DNA of 64,000 nucleotides, from NCBI RefSeq assembly GCF_036898825.1, contig NZ_JARUND010000001.1, forward strand, positions 4,526,001 to 4,590,000, written 5' to 3'. A model generated the notes under the pieces. The model was given only the letters and a program-made list of their open reading frames with translations, ran no database searches and was not told where the DNA came from. The translations under genes were made by a program, and so were the position numbers. This document shows, one piece after another, positions 38,673-46,762 of the stretch; position 1 is the stretch's first letter, and each line of letters opens with the position of its first letter. The stretch is from Streptomyces sp. B21-083. Its GTDB lineage: Bacteria; Actinomycetota; Actinomycetes; Streptomycetales; Streptomycetaceae.

Positions 38673-39320
38673 TCAGATCAGCAGGTCCTCCACCTGTGCC
38701 TCGCCCTCCCGGTACCGCCGGGCGATCTCCCCGCTGCAGTCGTCCGCCGTCCGCTGCAACCCCTGCCGCCGCTGGGAGACCTGCTGCTCGTACCCCACGA
38801 GCCGGCCCATCGCCGCCGTCAGCTCCGGGTCCGTCCGCGCGGCCAGGTCCGACAGCTCCACCTCGGCGAGCATCTCGGCCGCGAGCTGCCCGTACTCCTC
38901 GCTGTGCGGCGTCTGCAGGGTCACGTGCCGCGCCGACGACCGGTGCCGGGCCGGGGCGTCCGTCAGGATCTCCGACAGCCGCTCGACGACCGACCCCTCC
39001 CCCACCGCGACCACGGACGTGGGCCCGCGCCGCGCCAGTTCCGCCCGCAGGATGTCGATGCGCCCCTGCAGCATCCGCCGTACGTAACTGAGGTCGGCCT
39101 CGTCTCGCTGGGCGTCCCGGCGCAGGGCGCGCAGCTCGGACAGCCGCAGCACGGTGAGGTCGTGGCCGGGCGGCGCGGGAGCCAGCAGCGAACTGATCGA
39201 CGTGACCGGAGCGACCGGAACGGCCGGAGTGGCCGGAGTGGCCGGAGTGGCCGGGCCTGCGTTGCGCTGCGCGGGCGGCCGGGCGGCCGTATGAGGCCGC
39301 CCGGTACTCGGTGTGGTCAT
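38673..39320 (-). CDS. rsiG: RsiG, c-di-GMP-dependent anti-sigma factor of WhiG
   Basis: 215 aa from ATG 39320. After a low-complexity (PAT) repeat N-terminus there are two long helices, each with the signature E(x)3S(x)2R(x)3Q(x)3D: EADLSYVRRMLQGRID and EQQVSQRRQGLQRTAD. In RsiG these motifs bind a c-di-GMP dimer, and the complex holds the sporulation sigma factor WhiG inactive. Both copies are intact here. It is divergent from dtd with a 145-bp gap. The PATPATPATPAVPVAPV stretch is encoded by a short DNA tandem repeat (about 39210-39250) that may vary between strains. Confidence 0.88.
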   Translation of the reverse strand: MTTPSTGRPHTAARPPAQRNAGPATPATPATPAVPVAPVTSISSLLAPAPPGHDLTVLRLSELRALRRDAQRDEADLSYVRRMLQGRIDILRAELARRGPTSVVAVGEGSVVERLSEILTDAPARHRSSARHVTLQTPHSEEYGQLAAEMLAEVELSDLAARTDPELTAAMGRLVGYEQQVSQRRQGLQRTADDCSGEIARRYREGEAQVEDLLI

Positions 39321-39464
39321 GTGCCTATACCGTCCCCTCGACAGGCGAATGGGAGCATCGTGCCACCCCAAGTGGCCGCTATGTGACCGAGTGCCCCCGA
39401 ACGGCCCCAGATAGGGGCTTAAGGATCAAAAAGAATCCCTCCAACGGCACGGCATGATGGGCGT

Positions 39465-39890
39465 ATGCGTGCAGTGGTGCAGAGAGTGGACGGCGCGAGC
39501 GTCGTCGTGGACGGTGAGGTGACCGGCGAGATCGCGGGCGAGGGCCTGTGCGTCCTCGTCGGGGTCACACACGAGGACACCAAGGAGAAGGCGGCCCAAC
39601 TGGCCCGCAAACTCTGGTCGATTCGCATGCTGGCGGACGAGAAGTCGTGCTCCGACATCGACGCCCCGCTGCTCGTCATCAGCCAGTTCACCCTGTACGG
39701 CGACGCCCGCAAGGGCCGCCGCCCCACCTGGAACGCGGCGGCCCCGGGCGACGTCGCCGAACCGCTCGTCGACGAGGTGGTCGCCCAACTCCGGTCCCTG
39801 GGCGCGACGGTGGCGACGGGCCGCTTCGGCGCCCAGATGCGGGTGACCCTGACGAACGACGGCCCGTTCACCGTGCTCCTGGAGATGTGA
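39465..39890 (+). CDS. dtd: D-aminoacyl-tRNA deacylase
   Basis: 141 aa, standard length. It hydrolyses D-aminoacyl-tRNAs and mischarged glycyl-tRNA(Ala) in the cytoplasm. The conserved MRAVVQRV start, SQFTLYGD (with the SQxxL motif) and the cross-subunit NxGPFT motif ([11 protein letters not shown], a Gly-cis-Pro variant) are present. ATG 39465 is the only sensible start. It is convergent with ygfZ, 18 bp apart. Confidence 0.93.
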   Translation: MRAVVQRVDGASVVVDGEVTGEIAGEGLCVLVGVTHEDTKEKAAQLARKLWSIRMLADEKSCSDIDAPLLVISQFTLYGDARKGRRPTWNAAAPGDVAEPLVDEVVAQLRSLGATVATGRFGAQMRVTLTNDGPFTVLLEM

Positions 39891-39908
39891 ACGGGAAATC
39901 GGGATTGA

Positions 39909-40874
39909 CTACGGCTCGACCACGACCTCCTGTGCGGCGGCCGTCGTGTCGGCGACCAGCCGCGCGTCCACCGCCACGTTCCGCTTCACCAGCGCGAGCG
40001 CGACCGGCCCCAGCTCGTGATGCCGTACGGACGTCGTGATGAACCCGATCTTGCGCCCGTCGGGTCCGTCGTCCGCGAGCCGCAGTTCCGTGCCGGCCGG
40101 CGGCAGATGGACCTCGCTGCCGTCCAGGTGCAGGAAGACGAGCCGACGCGGCGGCTTCCCCAGGTTCTGGACCCGGGCGACCGTCTCCTGGCCCCGGTAG
40201 CAGCCCTTCTGCAGATGCACCGCCGTGCCGATCCAGCCCAGCTCGTGCGGGATGGTCCGGTGGTCGGTCTCGAAGCCGAGCCGCGGCCGGTGCTGCTCGA
40301 CCCGCAGCGCCTCGTACGCCAGCAGCCCCGCCGCCGGCCCGGCCTTCTCGGCGTACGACTCCAGCTCGTCCCGGGGAAGGAACAGATCACGCCCGTACGG
40401 GGTCTCGCGTACGGCGACGCCGTCAGGGACCTCCGCGATGGCGCCCGCGGGGAGGTGGACGACCGCGAACTCGTCCGTCCGGTCGGCGACCTCGACCCGG
40501 TAGAAGAACTTCATCGACTCCAGGTAGGCGATCAGCGCCTCCTGCGTTCCCGGCTCCACATGGGCCCAGGTGGTCGTGCCGTCGTCGACCAGATACAGCG
40601 CGTGCTCGATGTGACCGTGCGCGGACAGCACCAGCGCCTCGGTGGCCTGGCCGACGGGCAGGTCACTGACGTGCTGGGTGAGCAGCAGATGCAGCCAGCT
40701 CAGCCGGTCGTCGCCGGTGACGGTGAGCACGCCGCGGTGGGAGAGGTCGACGAAGCCGACGCCCTCGGCGAGCGCACGCTGCTCGCGGAACAGTTCGCCG
40801 TAGTGGCCGGCGACACCTTCGTCCACACCCTCGGCGGAAACGGCGCCGGGCAGGGACAGCAGAGGGCTCTTCAT
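39909..40874 (-). CDS. ygfZ: Folate-binding YgfZ/CAF17 family protein
   Basis: 321 aa with the GcvT-like folate-binding fold and the family signature KGCYRGQE, whose Cys is conserved in Fe-S cluster maintenance factors. It supports assembly or repair of a subset of Fe-S enzymes. It is the last gene of a probable operon (small membrane protein, nitrobindin-like protein, nur, ygfZ) with 22-47 bp spacings. ATG 40874 was chosen; a GTG two codons earlier is possible. Confidence 0.88.
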   Translation of the reverse strand: MKSPLLSLPGAVSAEGVDEGVAGHYGELFREQRALAEGVGFVDLSHRGVLTVTGDDRLSWLHLLLTQHVSDLPVGQATEALVLSAHGHIEHALYLVDDGTTTWAHVEPGTQEALIAYLESMKFFYRVEVADRTDEFAVVHLPAGAIAEVPDGVAVRETPYGRDLFLPRDELESYAEKAGPAAGLLAYEALRVEQHRPRLGFETDHRTIPHELGWIGTAVHLQKGCYRGQETVARVQNLGKPPRRLVFLHLDGSEVHLPPAGTELRLADDGPDGRKIGFITTSVRHHELGPVALALVKRNVAVDARLVADTTAAAQEVVVEP

Positions 40875-40896
40875 ACGCACAAGCCTACGACGAGGC

Positions 40897-41361
40897 TTAC
40901 GACTCGGTAGTTGAAGCCTTGAGGTCCTTGACGTCGTCGCTGCTCTTGGCCGAGCAGTCCTTGCAGCGGCCGAAGATCGCGAAGTGCTTCATGTCGGTCT
41001 CGAACCCGAAGTCCTCACGCAGCTTGGCGGTGAAGTCGGCGGCGACGGCGACATCCGTCTCGATCACGTTGTCGCAGTCGCGGCAGACGAGATGGATGTG
41101 GTGGTGCCGGTCGGCCAGGTGGTACGTGGGCGCACCGTGCCCGAGGTGGGCATGGCTGACCAGCCGCAGCTCCTCCAGCAGCTCCAGGGTCCGGTAGACC
41201 GTGGAGATGTTGACCCCCGACGCCGTCTTCCGCACTTCCACGAGGATGTCGTCGGGTGTCGCGTGCTCAAGGGTGTCCACGGCTTCGAGGACAAGCTGGC
41301 GCTGCGGGGTCAGCCGGTAACCGCGCTGTCGCAGATCACTTTTCCAGTCGGTGCTCACCAC
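40897..41361 (-). CDS. nur: Nickel-responsive Fur-family regulator Nur
   Basis: 154 aa, nearly identical to S. coelicolor Nur over its length. The candidate ligands are all present: His33, His86, His88 and His90 (M-site), His70, His72 and His126 (nickel site), and the structural zinc pairs Cys93/Cys96 and Cys133/Cys136. Nur with Ni represses nickel uptake and the Fe-SOD gene. The C-terminal tail is longer by a few residues. It is followed by ygfZ (22 bp) and preceded by a nitrobindin-like gene (17 bp). Confidence 0.93.
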   Translation of the reverse strand: MVSTDWKSDLRQRGYRLTPQRQLVLEAVDTLEHATPDDILVEVRKTASGVNISTVYRTLELLEELRLVSHAHLGHGAPTYHLADRHHHIHLVCRDCDNVIETDVAVAADFTAKLREDFGFETDMKHFAIFGRCKDCSAKSSDDVKDLKASTTES

Positions 41362-41377
41362 ACCGCCCAGTCTAGGT

Positions 41378-41953
41378 CTACTTGAAGAATGCGATCCCGT
41401 CGTCCGGCATGTCGTCCGGCAGGGCCTTCGCCCAGCGTTCGACGTCGTCCGGGGTGACGACCTTCTTCAGGTGCGCCGACATGTACGGGCGCAGCTCGAC
41501 GTCCGGGGTCTGCTTCTCGCCGACCCACATCAGGTCGCTGTGCACGTACCCGTAGAGCCGCTTGCCGCCGGTGTACGGCCCCGAGGCCGCCGTCCGTGCC
41601 ACGGCGTCGGTCACGATGTCGATCTGCGGCTTCTTGGCGGCCAGCTCGCCGTACCAGACCTCGACGACGCCGTCCTGGCGGACCATGACGACCTCGACCT
41701 TGCGGTCGGCGTCGATGCGCCAGTAGCCGGACTCGGACTCCAGGGGCCTGACCTTGTTGCCGTCGGCGTCCAGCACCCACGAGTGGGAGTGGTACTCCAG
41801 GAAGTCACGTCCGTCGTGCGTGAAGGTGACCTCCTGCCCGAAGTTGCACTTCTCGTCACCGGGGAAGTCATAGACCCCCGCGCCGGCCCACTCGCCGAGC
41901 AGGAAGACGAGAGGCACAAGGTCCTTGTGCAGGTCGGACGGGATCTCGATCAT
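41378..41953 (-). CDS. Nitrobindin-like/FABP heme-binding beta-barrel protein
   Basis: 191 aa. The family motif GxWxGxG is present as GEWAGAG near residue 20. A ten-stranded barrel is expected, with the conserved His in the C-terminal AHLKKV region as heme ligand. Actinobacterial nitrobindins bind ferric heme and isomerise peroxynitrite to nitrate. The gene forms an operon with nur and ygfZ downstream. Confidence 0.85.
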   Translation of the reverse strand: MIEIPSDLHKDLVPLVFLLGEWAGAGVYDFPGDEKCNFGQEVTFTHDGRDFLEYHSHSWVLDADGNKVRPLESESGYWRIDADRKVEVVMVRQDGVVEVWYGELAAKKPQIDIVTDAVARTAASGPYTGGKRLYGYVHSDLMWVGEKQTPDVELRPYMSAHLKKVVTPDDVERWAKALPDDMPDDGIAFFK

Positions 41954-41999
41954 GAGCGACGGTTCCTGTGATTCCTGGTGTGATTCCTGGAGACGGTGG

Positions 42000-42101
42000 T
42001 CAGCGCTGGCCCTGGTACAGCTTCTTCACCGTCAGACCCGCGAAGGCGAGAACGCCGACGGCGACCAGAACAAGCAGGGCTTCGAAGAATGCCTCAAGCA
42101 C
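42000..42101 (-). CDS. 33-aa single-pass membrane protein
   Basis: GTG 42101 with a strong ribosome binding site (GAGGAG, 7 bp upstream) opens a 33-codon frame: an acidic N-terminus (MLEAFFEAL), one hydrophobic helix (LLVLVAVGVLAFAGL) and a basic end (VKKLYQGQR). It is 46 bp upstream of the nitrobindin-like gene on the same strand and so is probably the first gene of the nur operon. Small size, good Shine-Dalgarno and clear codon bias support it as real. Confidence 0.7.
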   Translation of the reverse strand: MLEAFFEALLVLVAVGVLAFAGLTVKKLYQGQR

Positions 42102-42219
42102 GGGGTGCTCCTCGGACGATCGGTTGTGTGCACAAGAGCCGGGCCCAAGCTTACGCGGCCGGGGCCCGGCTCTCTCGGCCAGGTCTGCGCCCGGCGCCGG
42201 CCCCGCCTACGATGCGCCC

Positions 42220-42582
42220 ATGGCGAAGAAGCTCGTGATCAAGGTGACAGCTGGGGCCGACGCCCCCGAGCGCTGCTCGCAGGCGTTCACGGTGGCGGCG
42301 GTGGCCGTGGCCAGTGGGGTCGAGGTGTCCCTGTGGCTGACCGGGGAGTCGGCGTGGTTCGCCCTGCCGGGCCGGGCCGCCGAGTTCGAGCTGCCGCACG
42401 CGGCGCCGCTGCCCGACCTGATCGACTCGGTCCTCGCGGCGGGCCGCCTCACCCTGTGCACACAGTGCGCGGCACGGCGGGACATCACGGAGAAGGACGT
42501 CATCGAGGGCGTACGGATCGCGGGCGCCCAGGTGTTCGTCCAGGAGGCGATGACGGACGGGACGCAGGCGCTCGTCTACTGA
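42220..42582 (+). CDS. DsrE-family protein
   Basis: 120 aa, a DsrE/TusD-like alpha/beta fold: KLVIKVTAGADAPERCSQAF, VEVSLWLTGESAWF, and a CTQC pair followed by GVRIAGAQVFVQEA. Related proteins relay sulfur on a conserved Cys. Its start ATG 42220 has no overlapping neighbour, and its 3' end overlaps that of the convergent DUF397 gene by 7 bp. Divergent from the 33-aa membrane protein gene. Confidence 0.82.
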   Translation: MAKKLVIKVTAGADAPERCSQAFTVAAVAVASGVEVSLWLTGESAWFALPGRAAEFELPHAAPLPDLIDSVLAAGRLTLCTQCAARRDITEKDVIEGVRIAGAQVFVQEAMTDGTQALVY

Positions 42583-42860
42583 ACCCCGGCGCCCTTGACC
42601 GCCCCGACGAACGCCGACCAGGCGCCGGCCTCGATGAGGAGGGCGCCCCGGGCGGGGTCCTTGCTGTCACGGACGGGGACGATGGAGGGGAGGTTGTCGG
42701 CGAACTCGACGCACGCGCCGCCGTCCTGGTTGCTGTAGCTGCTCTTACGCCAGGCGGCAGCGCTGAGAAGGTCGTCGGAGACCTCGATGCACGCGCCGCC
42801 TTCCGAGTTGCTGTAGCTGCTCTTGCGCCACGTCACGCTGCTCAGGTCGATGGCTCGCAT
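42576..42860 (-). CDS. Tandem DUF397 protein
   Basis: 94 aa carrying two DUF397 units, AIDLSSVTWRKSSYSNSEGG and AAAWRKSSYSNQDGGACVEF followed by IVPVRDSKDP. DUF397 proteins are small partners of XRE/DUF5753 regulators in Streptomyces (the BldB-associated, WhiJ-like systems). The start overlaps the end of the XRE gene by 19 bp, typical of these coupled pairs. The duplication within one protein is less usual; the first copy is shortened. Confidence 0.88.
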   Translation of the reverse strand: MRAIDLSSVTWRKSSYSNSEGGACIEVSDDLLSAAAWRKSSYSNQDGGACVEFADNLPSIVPVRDSKDPARGALLIEAGAWSAFVGAVKGAGVQ

Positions 42861-43684
42861 GAGACTTCCTCCAACATCCGCCTGATGAACTTCCGCGATT
42901 CGCCCGGCGATAGGGCCAAATCGCGTACCAGATCGTATCGGAGCTGAAGCCGTTCGACGTCTGTAGTTTCCTGGACCAGTTCGCCCGAGTATCCCGTCTC
43001 CACCCAGGCCACCGTGCGGCCGTCTACGCCCCGCAGGAACATGGCGTCGGTGTTCGTCAGTCCATGGAGCCCGGCGGACAGAGGCACCACGTGAAGGGTG
43101 ACGTTGTTGCGCTGCTCCATGAGCAGCAGGTGCTCCAATTGCTCGCGCCACTGGGTGACATCCAGCAAAGGTGTCCGCAACACAGCTTCGGAGAGGATCG
43201 TGCGGAACCGTGGAGCACCGTCCGCCAACAGCACCGCGCGGCGGCCGATACGCGCCTCGACCTGTACCTCCAGCGCGTCCCCGTCGAGCCCGCCTGCCGC
43301 GAGCAACTCACGTGCGTACCCTGTGGTTTGCAGCAGGCCATGCACGATATCGCCCCCGTAGTGCCAGAGACTGACCGCCTCGGCCTCCAGCGTCATGTAC
43401 CGCCGATACCGCTCCTTGAACTGCGTCGGGTCCCCAACCGCCAGCTCCCACAAGGTGAGCACCAACCCACCCGTCCCGTAATGCTGATCCAGCGCCTGAG
43501 CCACCTCCGGGCTCCCCAGAGTCGCCCCGCTCTCCAACTTGCCGAACAGGGACGCGTCCCACCCGAGCACTTCCGCGAGCTGCCGCAGGCTCTCCCCGCG
43601 CTCGGCCCGGAGTAACCGCAGCTCCTCCGCGAACCGTCGCCTGGGCTCCTGGCTCCGCCCGGTGATCACCCTTCTCGACGGCAT
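42842..43684 (-). CDS. XRE-family regulator with DUF5753 (WhiJ-like)
   Basis: 280 aa. The N-terminal helix-turn-helix (LRLLRAERGESLRQLAEVLG) is followed by the DUF5753 ligand-type domain, ending LALSPGESRKFIRRMLEE. It pairs with the DUF397 protein downstream. These pairs influence development and antibiotic production in Streptomyces. ATG 43684 is taken as start. It is divergent from a 131-aa hypothetical gene that commonly accompanies such pairs. Confidence 0.88.
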   Translation of the reverse strand: MPSRRVITGRSQEPRRRFAEELRLLRAERGESLRQLAEVLGWDASLFGKLESGATLGSPEVAQALDQHYGTGGLVLTLWELAVGDPTQFKERYRRYMTLEAEAVSLWHYGGDIVHGLLQTTGYARELLAAGGLDGDALEVQVEARIGRRAVLLADGAPRFRTILSEAVLRTPLLDVTQWREQLEHLLLMEQRNNVTLHVVPLSAGLHGLTNTDAMFLRGVDGRTVAWVETGYSGELVQETTDVERLQLRYDLVRDLALSPGESRKFIRRMLEEVSCEPST

Positions 43685-43851
43685 CGCACTCCTCCTGTGG
43701 AAGTTATGGAACTTGCGCCTCCAGGCGCCGAACAACCGCCGGTCAGCGGCGTTTTGACGTCATGGATGGGCCATGCTCACCCTGAACCCGAATACGCAGA
43801 GTAGTACAAACACCGCATTCCGTATAGAAGTTGGATGAAAGGAACGGACCC

Positions 43852-44247
43852 ATGACTACCGAGCCGACGACATCCTTCGAGCCCGGCACGCTGGTCCACG
43901 ACCCGGACACGGACAGAGTGGGCGAGTACCGGGCCACCGCGGGCCCGTACGCGATGCTGCGCCCCCTCGGCGGTGGCCGCGAGTGGCAGGCGGACCCCAC
44001 GTCGCTCCGCGTGGCCACGCCCGAGCAGCGGCTGAGCGCGGGCGTACGGGCCGCCAACGCACGTGCGGGACGGGCCACTTGGGGTTACCTGGACGTGGGT
44101 CGGCCGCCCCAGCCGGTGGCCGGCTGCGAGACGTGCGCCGAAGTGGCCGGGCTACGGAGGGCCGCGCAGGCGGAGTCGGACGCCAGCGCGGAGACCGACG
44201 CCGACGTCCTGATGCGCAGGCACCAGCGGGCGGAGCACTGCGCGTGA
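43852..44247 (+). CDS. Hypothetical protein divergent from XRE/DUF397 pair
   Basis: 131 aa, not recognised. The N-terminal segment (GTLVHDPDTDRVGEYRATAG, YAMLRPLGGGREWQADPTSL) looks like a small beta-rich domain, and the C-terminus is charged with a GCETCAEV Cys pair and a final RHQRAEHC. No signal peptide. GGA lies 7 bp before ATG 43852. It is conserved in my memory as a neighbour of DUF397 pairs in Streptomyces, but no function is known. Confidence 0.65.
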   Translation: MTTEPTTSFEPGTLVHDPDTDRVGEYRATAGPYAMLRPLGGGREWQADPTSLRVATPEQRLSAGVRAANARAGRATWGYLDVGRPPQPVAGCETCAEVAGLRRAAQAESDASAETDADVLMRRHQRAEHCA

Positions 44248-44272
44248 CCTGCGCCCCCGCACGCGATGAGGC

Positions 44273-44656
44273 TCAGCCCGCTTCCGTCCACAGGCAGAAC
44301 GGGTGGCCCGCCGGGTCCAGCAGGACTCGTACGTCGTCCTGGGGCTGGTGTTCGTGGAGCGTGGCGCCCTCCGACACCGCCCTCGCCGTCTCCCCCTCCA
44401 GGTCGTCGACCTCGATGTCCAGGTGGAGCATCATCTGCTGGTCACCGGGGGCCCGGGTCGGCCAGACCGGTGGGACGTACGCAGGTTCCGTCTGGAGTGC
44501 CAGGGAGACGCCCTCGGTGCCGGGCGGGGGGCCGATGAGGACCCAGTCGGGTTCCTCGCTGCGGATCTCGTAGGCGAGGAGGCGGACGTAGAAGCCGGCC
44601 AATTCGTGCGCGTCAGGCGCGTCCAGCACGACGGTGGACACTCTCGTACGCCCCAC
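44273..44656 (-). CDS. VOC-family protein (glyoxalase-like)
   Basis: 127 aa. The Glyoxalase_6-type domain runs TVVLDAPDAHELAGFYVRLL, LHLDIEVDDLEGETARAVSE and LLDPAGHPFCLW. It has no distinctive catalytic signature. Located 19 bp after the DUF3099 gene on the same strand, so it may share that transcript. The frameshifted VOC at 18.96 kb is of the same subtype but not adjacent. Confidence 0.82.
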   Translation of the reverse strand: MGRTRVSTVVLDAPDAHELAGFYVRLLAYEIRSEEPDWVLIGPPPGTEGVSLALQTEPAYVPPVWPTRAPGDQQMMLHLDIEVDDLEGETARAVSEGATLHEHQPQDDVRVLLDPAGHPFCLWTEAG

Positions 44657-44675
44657 AGCTCCCCTTTCCGTCCCA

Positions 44676-44936
44676 CTACTGTGGCCGTTTCTTGCCGTCC
44701 AGCTCGTCCCACCACTCGTCGGACTTCTGGTCGCCGGACGGGTCGTCCCACCAGCGGTCGTCCGGGCCTCGGCGGTTTGCGACGATCGCCGCCAGGGGCG
44801 GGATCACCATCGCCACCACGCACATTCCGACGGCCACCGGCATCGACCAGAGGCGTACGACTCCCCACGCCAGGACGAAGAGCGTGATGCAAGTGCCCAT
44901 CATGGCGAAATACACGTGCCGGCGACGTGCGTACAT
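44676..44936 (-). CDS. DUF3099 membrane protein
   Basis: 86 aa. Two hydrophobic helices (FAMMGTCITLFVLAWGVVRL and PVAVGMCVVAMVIPPLAAIV) are followed by a charged, Trp-rich cytoplasmic tail (DDRWWDDPSGD, DEWWDEL) typical of DUF3099. Function unknown. It is separated from the upstream DUF1416 gene by a strong terminator, so it has its own promoter. Confidence 0.85.
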   Translation of the reverse strand: MYARRRHVYFAMMGTCITLFVLAWGVVRLWSMPVAVGMCVVAMVIPPLAAIVANRRGPDDRWWDDPSGDQKSDEWWDELDGKKRPQ

Positions 44937-44966
44937 ACGTCCAGGGTATGTCCGTAGGTCCGTGCG

Positions 44967-45007
44967 CGACGAAGGGCCGTACTCCCGAGGAGTACGGCCC
45001 TTCGTCG
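44967..45007. terminator. Strong bidirectional hairpin terminator
   Basis: Arms CGACGAAGGGCCGTACTCC (44967-44985) and its exact complement (44989-45007) pair perfectly over 19 bp around a CGA loop. It lies 15 bp beyond the DUF1416 stop. There is no long T run, as is common for terminators in Streptomyces. Confidence 0.85.
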
Positions 45008-45021
45008 AACTGTGCCTGCCG

Positions 45022-45309
45022 TCAGACGGCGATCGCGACCTCCGAGAGGCCGCCCGTCTCGGCGACGACCGTGCGGTCCGCCGTGCCGCCCGGGACGAGC
45101 GCGCGGACGGTCCAGGTGCCCTCGGCCGCGTAGAAGCGGAACTGTCCGGTCGCCGAGGTGGGGACCTCGGCGGTGAACTCGCCGGTCGAGTCCAGGAGGC
45201 GGACGTATCCGACGACCGGCTCGCCGTCGCGGGTCACCTGGCCCTGGATCGTGGTCTCACCGGGCTTGATCGTCGAGGCGTCCGGGCCGCCGGCCTTCGC
45301 TCCACACAT
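45022..45309 (-). CDS. DUF1416 protein, sulfurtransferase partner
   Basis: 95 aa. It begins MCGAKAGGPD and forms a beta-sandwich (IQGQVTRDGEPVVGYVRLLD, GQFRFYAAEGTWTVRALVPG). DUF1416 genes follow a thiosulfate sulfurtransferase throughout Streptomyces, so a shared role in sulfur transfer is likely, with the Cys2 a candidate acceptor (inference). The gap to the sulfurtransferase is 82 bp; transcription ends at the hairpin downstream. Confidence 0.88.
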   Translation of the reverse strand: MCGAKAGGPDASTIKPGETTIQGQVTRDGEPVVGYVRLLDSTGEFTAEVPTSATGQFRFYAAEGTWTVRALVPGGTADRTVVAETGGLSEVAIAV

Positions 45310-45391
45310 GTCTTTTCTCCATCAGAGGTCTGACCGGAAGGAAGGCCGGTCGGGGTGTACGGGGTGCTCGCTTACCGGTCTACTACCGGTC

Positions 45392-46231
45392 CTACTTGTT
45401 GGCGCCGAGCTCGATCGGAACGCCGACCAGGGAGCCGTACTCGGTCCAGGAGCCGTCGTAGTTCTTGACGTTCTCCACGCCCAGCAGCTCGTGCAGGACG
45501 AACCAGGTGAGCGCGGAACGCTCACCGATACGGCAGTACGCGATGGTGTCCTTGGCGAGGTCGACCTGCTCGTCGGCGTAGAGCTCCTTGAGCTCGTCGT
45601 CCGACTTGAAGGTGCCGTCGTCGTTGGCGTTCTTCGACCACGGGATGTTGCGCGCGGACGGGACGTGACCCGGACGCTGCGACTGCTCCTGCGGAAGGTG
45701 GGCCGGGGCGAGCAGCTTGCCGCTGAACTCGTCGGGCGAGCGCACGTCGACCAGGTTCTGCGAGCCGATGGCCGCCACGACGTCGTCGCGGAAGGCGCGG
45801 ATGGACTTGTTCTGCGGCTTGGCCTTGTACTCGGTGGCGGCCCGCTCCGGGACCTCCTCGACCAGCTCGCGGGCGTCCAGCTCCCACTTCTTGCGACCGC
45901 CGTCGAGCAGCTTGACGCTGTCGTGGCCGTACAGCTTGAAGTACCAATAGGCGTACGAGGCGAACCAGTTGTTGTTGCCGCCGTAGAGGACGACGAGGGT
46001 GTCGTTGCCGATGCCCTTCGCCGAGAGGAGCTTCTCGAAGCCCTCCTCGTCGATGAAGTCACGGCGTACCGGGTCCTGGAGATCCTTGGTCCAGTCGATC
46101 CGGACGGCGTTGCGGATGTGGTTCTTCTCGTAGGCGGACGTGTCCTCGTCCACCTCGACGATGGCGATGTCGGCGTTGTCGAGGTTGGCCTCGACCCAGT
46201 CGGCATCGACCAGGACGTCGCTGCGGCTCAT
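45392..46231 (-). CDS. Thiosulfate/3-mercaptopyruvate sulfurtransferase
   Basis: 279 aa with two rhodanese domains. The catalytic Cys is in the second domain loop AYCRIGERSA (CRxGxR, thiosulfate sulfurtransferase type). The first domain (VLVDADWVEANLDNADIAIV) is inactive. It transfers sulfane sulfur to cyanide or protein thiols. It is often annotated cysA/sseA in Streptomyces. A leader peptide with two Cys lies 187 bp upstream, suggesting regulation by cysteine supply. DUF1416 follows. Confidence 0.92.
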   Translation of the reverse strand: MSRSDVLVDADWVEANLDNADIAIVEVDEDTSAYEKNHIRNAVRIDWTKDLQDPVRRDFIDEEGFEKLLSAKGIGNDTLVVLYGGNNNWFASYAYWYFKLYGHDSVKLLDGGRKKWELDARELVEEVPERAATEYKAKPQNKSIRAFRDDVVAAIGSQNLVDVRSPDEFSGKLLAPAHLPQEQSQRPGHVPSARNIPWSKNANDDGTFKSDDELKELYADEQVDLAKDTIAYCRIGERSALTWFVLHELLGVENVKNYDGSWTEYGSLVGVPIELGANK

Positions 46232-46417
46232 GCTGTTTCTCCTCCGGGGCAGTTGCGGCGGGGTGGTGCAGTAAGCAGAGGGGGTACGTAGTCGGTCGTA
46301 TCCGGTCGTACCCGCTTGTGTGCGGTCAGGCCTGTTGCGACTCGCGCACGAGGGCCCTTGGGTGAAGGGCGCCGGGGATGCGGGAGGTGGTGCGCCGCTG
46401 ACGCCGCGCGCTCCCGC

Positions 46418-46498
46418 TCAGAAAGGGCGACAGAGCATGGCGGCGACGCGGCACAGGTCTACTGCCCGCCGCTTCGTGAGATCCGCCTGTCGCTGCAT
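46418..46498 (-). CDS. Cys-containing leader peptide upstream of sulfurtransferase
   Basis: 26 codons from ATG 46498 to TGA 46420-46418. The product starts MQRQADLTKRRAVDL and has Cys at positions 16 and 23 followed by Arg, ending RPF. I recognise the KRRAVDLCRVAAMLCR pattern as a conserved putative leader peptide in front of Streptomyces sulfur genes. Ribosome stalling at the Cys codons could control the sulfurtransferase operon by attenuation. Ribosome binding site is weak, and it may be read from a leaderless message. Confidence 0.7.
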   Translation of the reverse strand: MQRQADLTKRRAVDLCRVAAMLCRPF

Positions 46499-46762
46499 AG
46501 CGTCGATCGTAGGGACGGATTGCCGGGGATGTCACCGGCGTGTCGCATGATGAGACGCGATCGTCCGCGATGTGAGATACGGAAGGGGAGACGCCGGTGA
46601 TCCTGGGCGGGCGGGCCCGGAGGTGAGGGGTACGCCCTTCGCCACATCTGCGGTACGGACGGCGCCGTCTCGCCAGTTGGACGCCGTCCGGTGGGGACGG
46701 CCTGACGTTCCCTGCGTTTTCTGCGTTCCCTGCGTTCTCTGTCCTGCTGGCTACCCCGCCAG

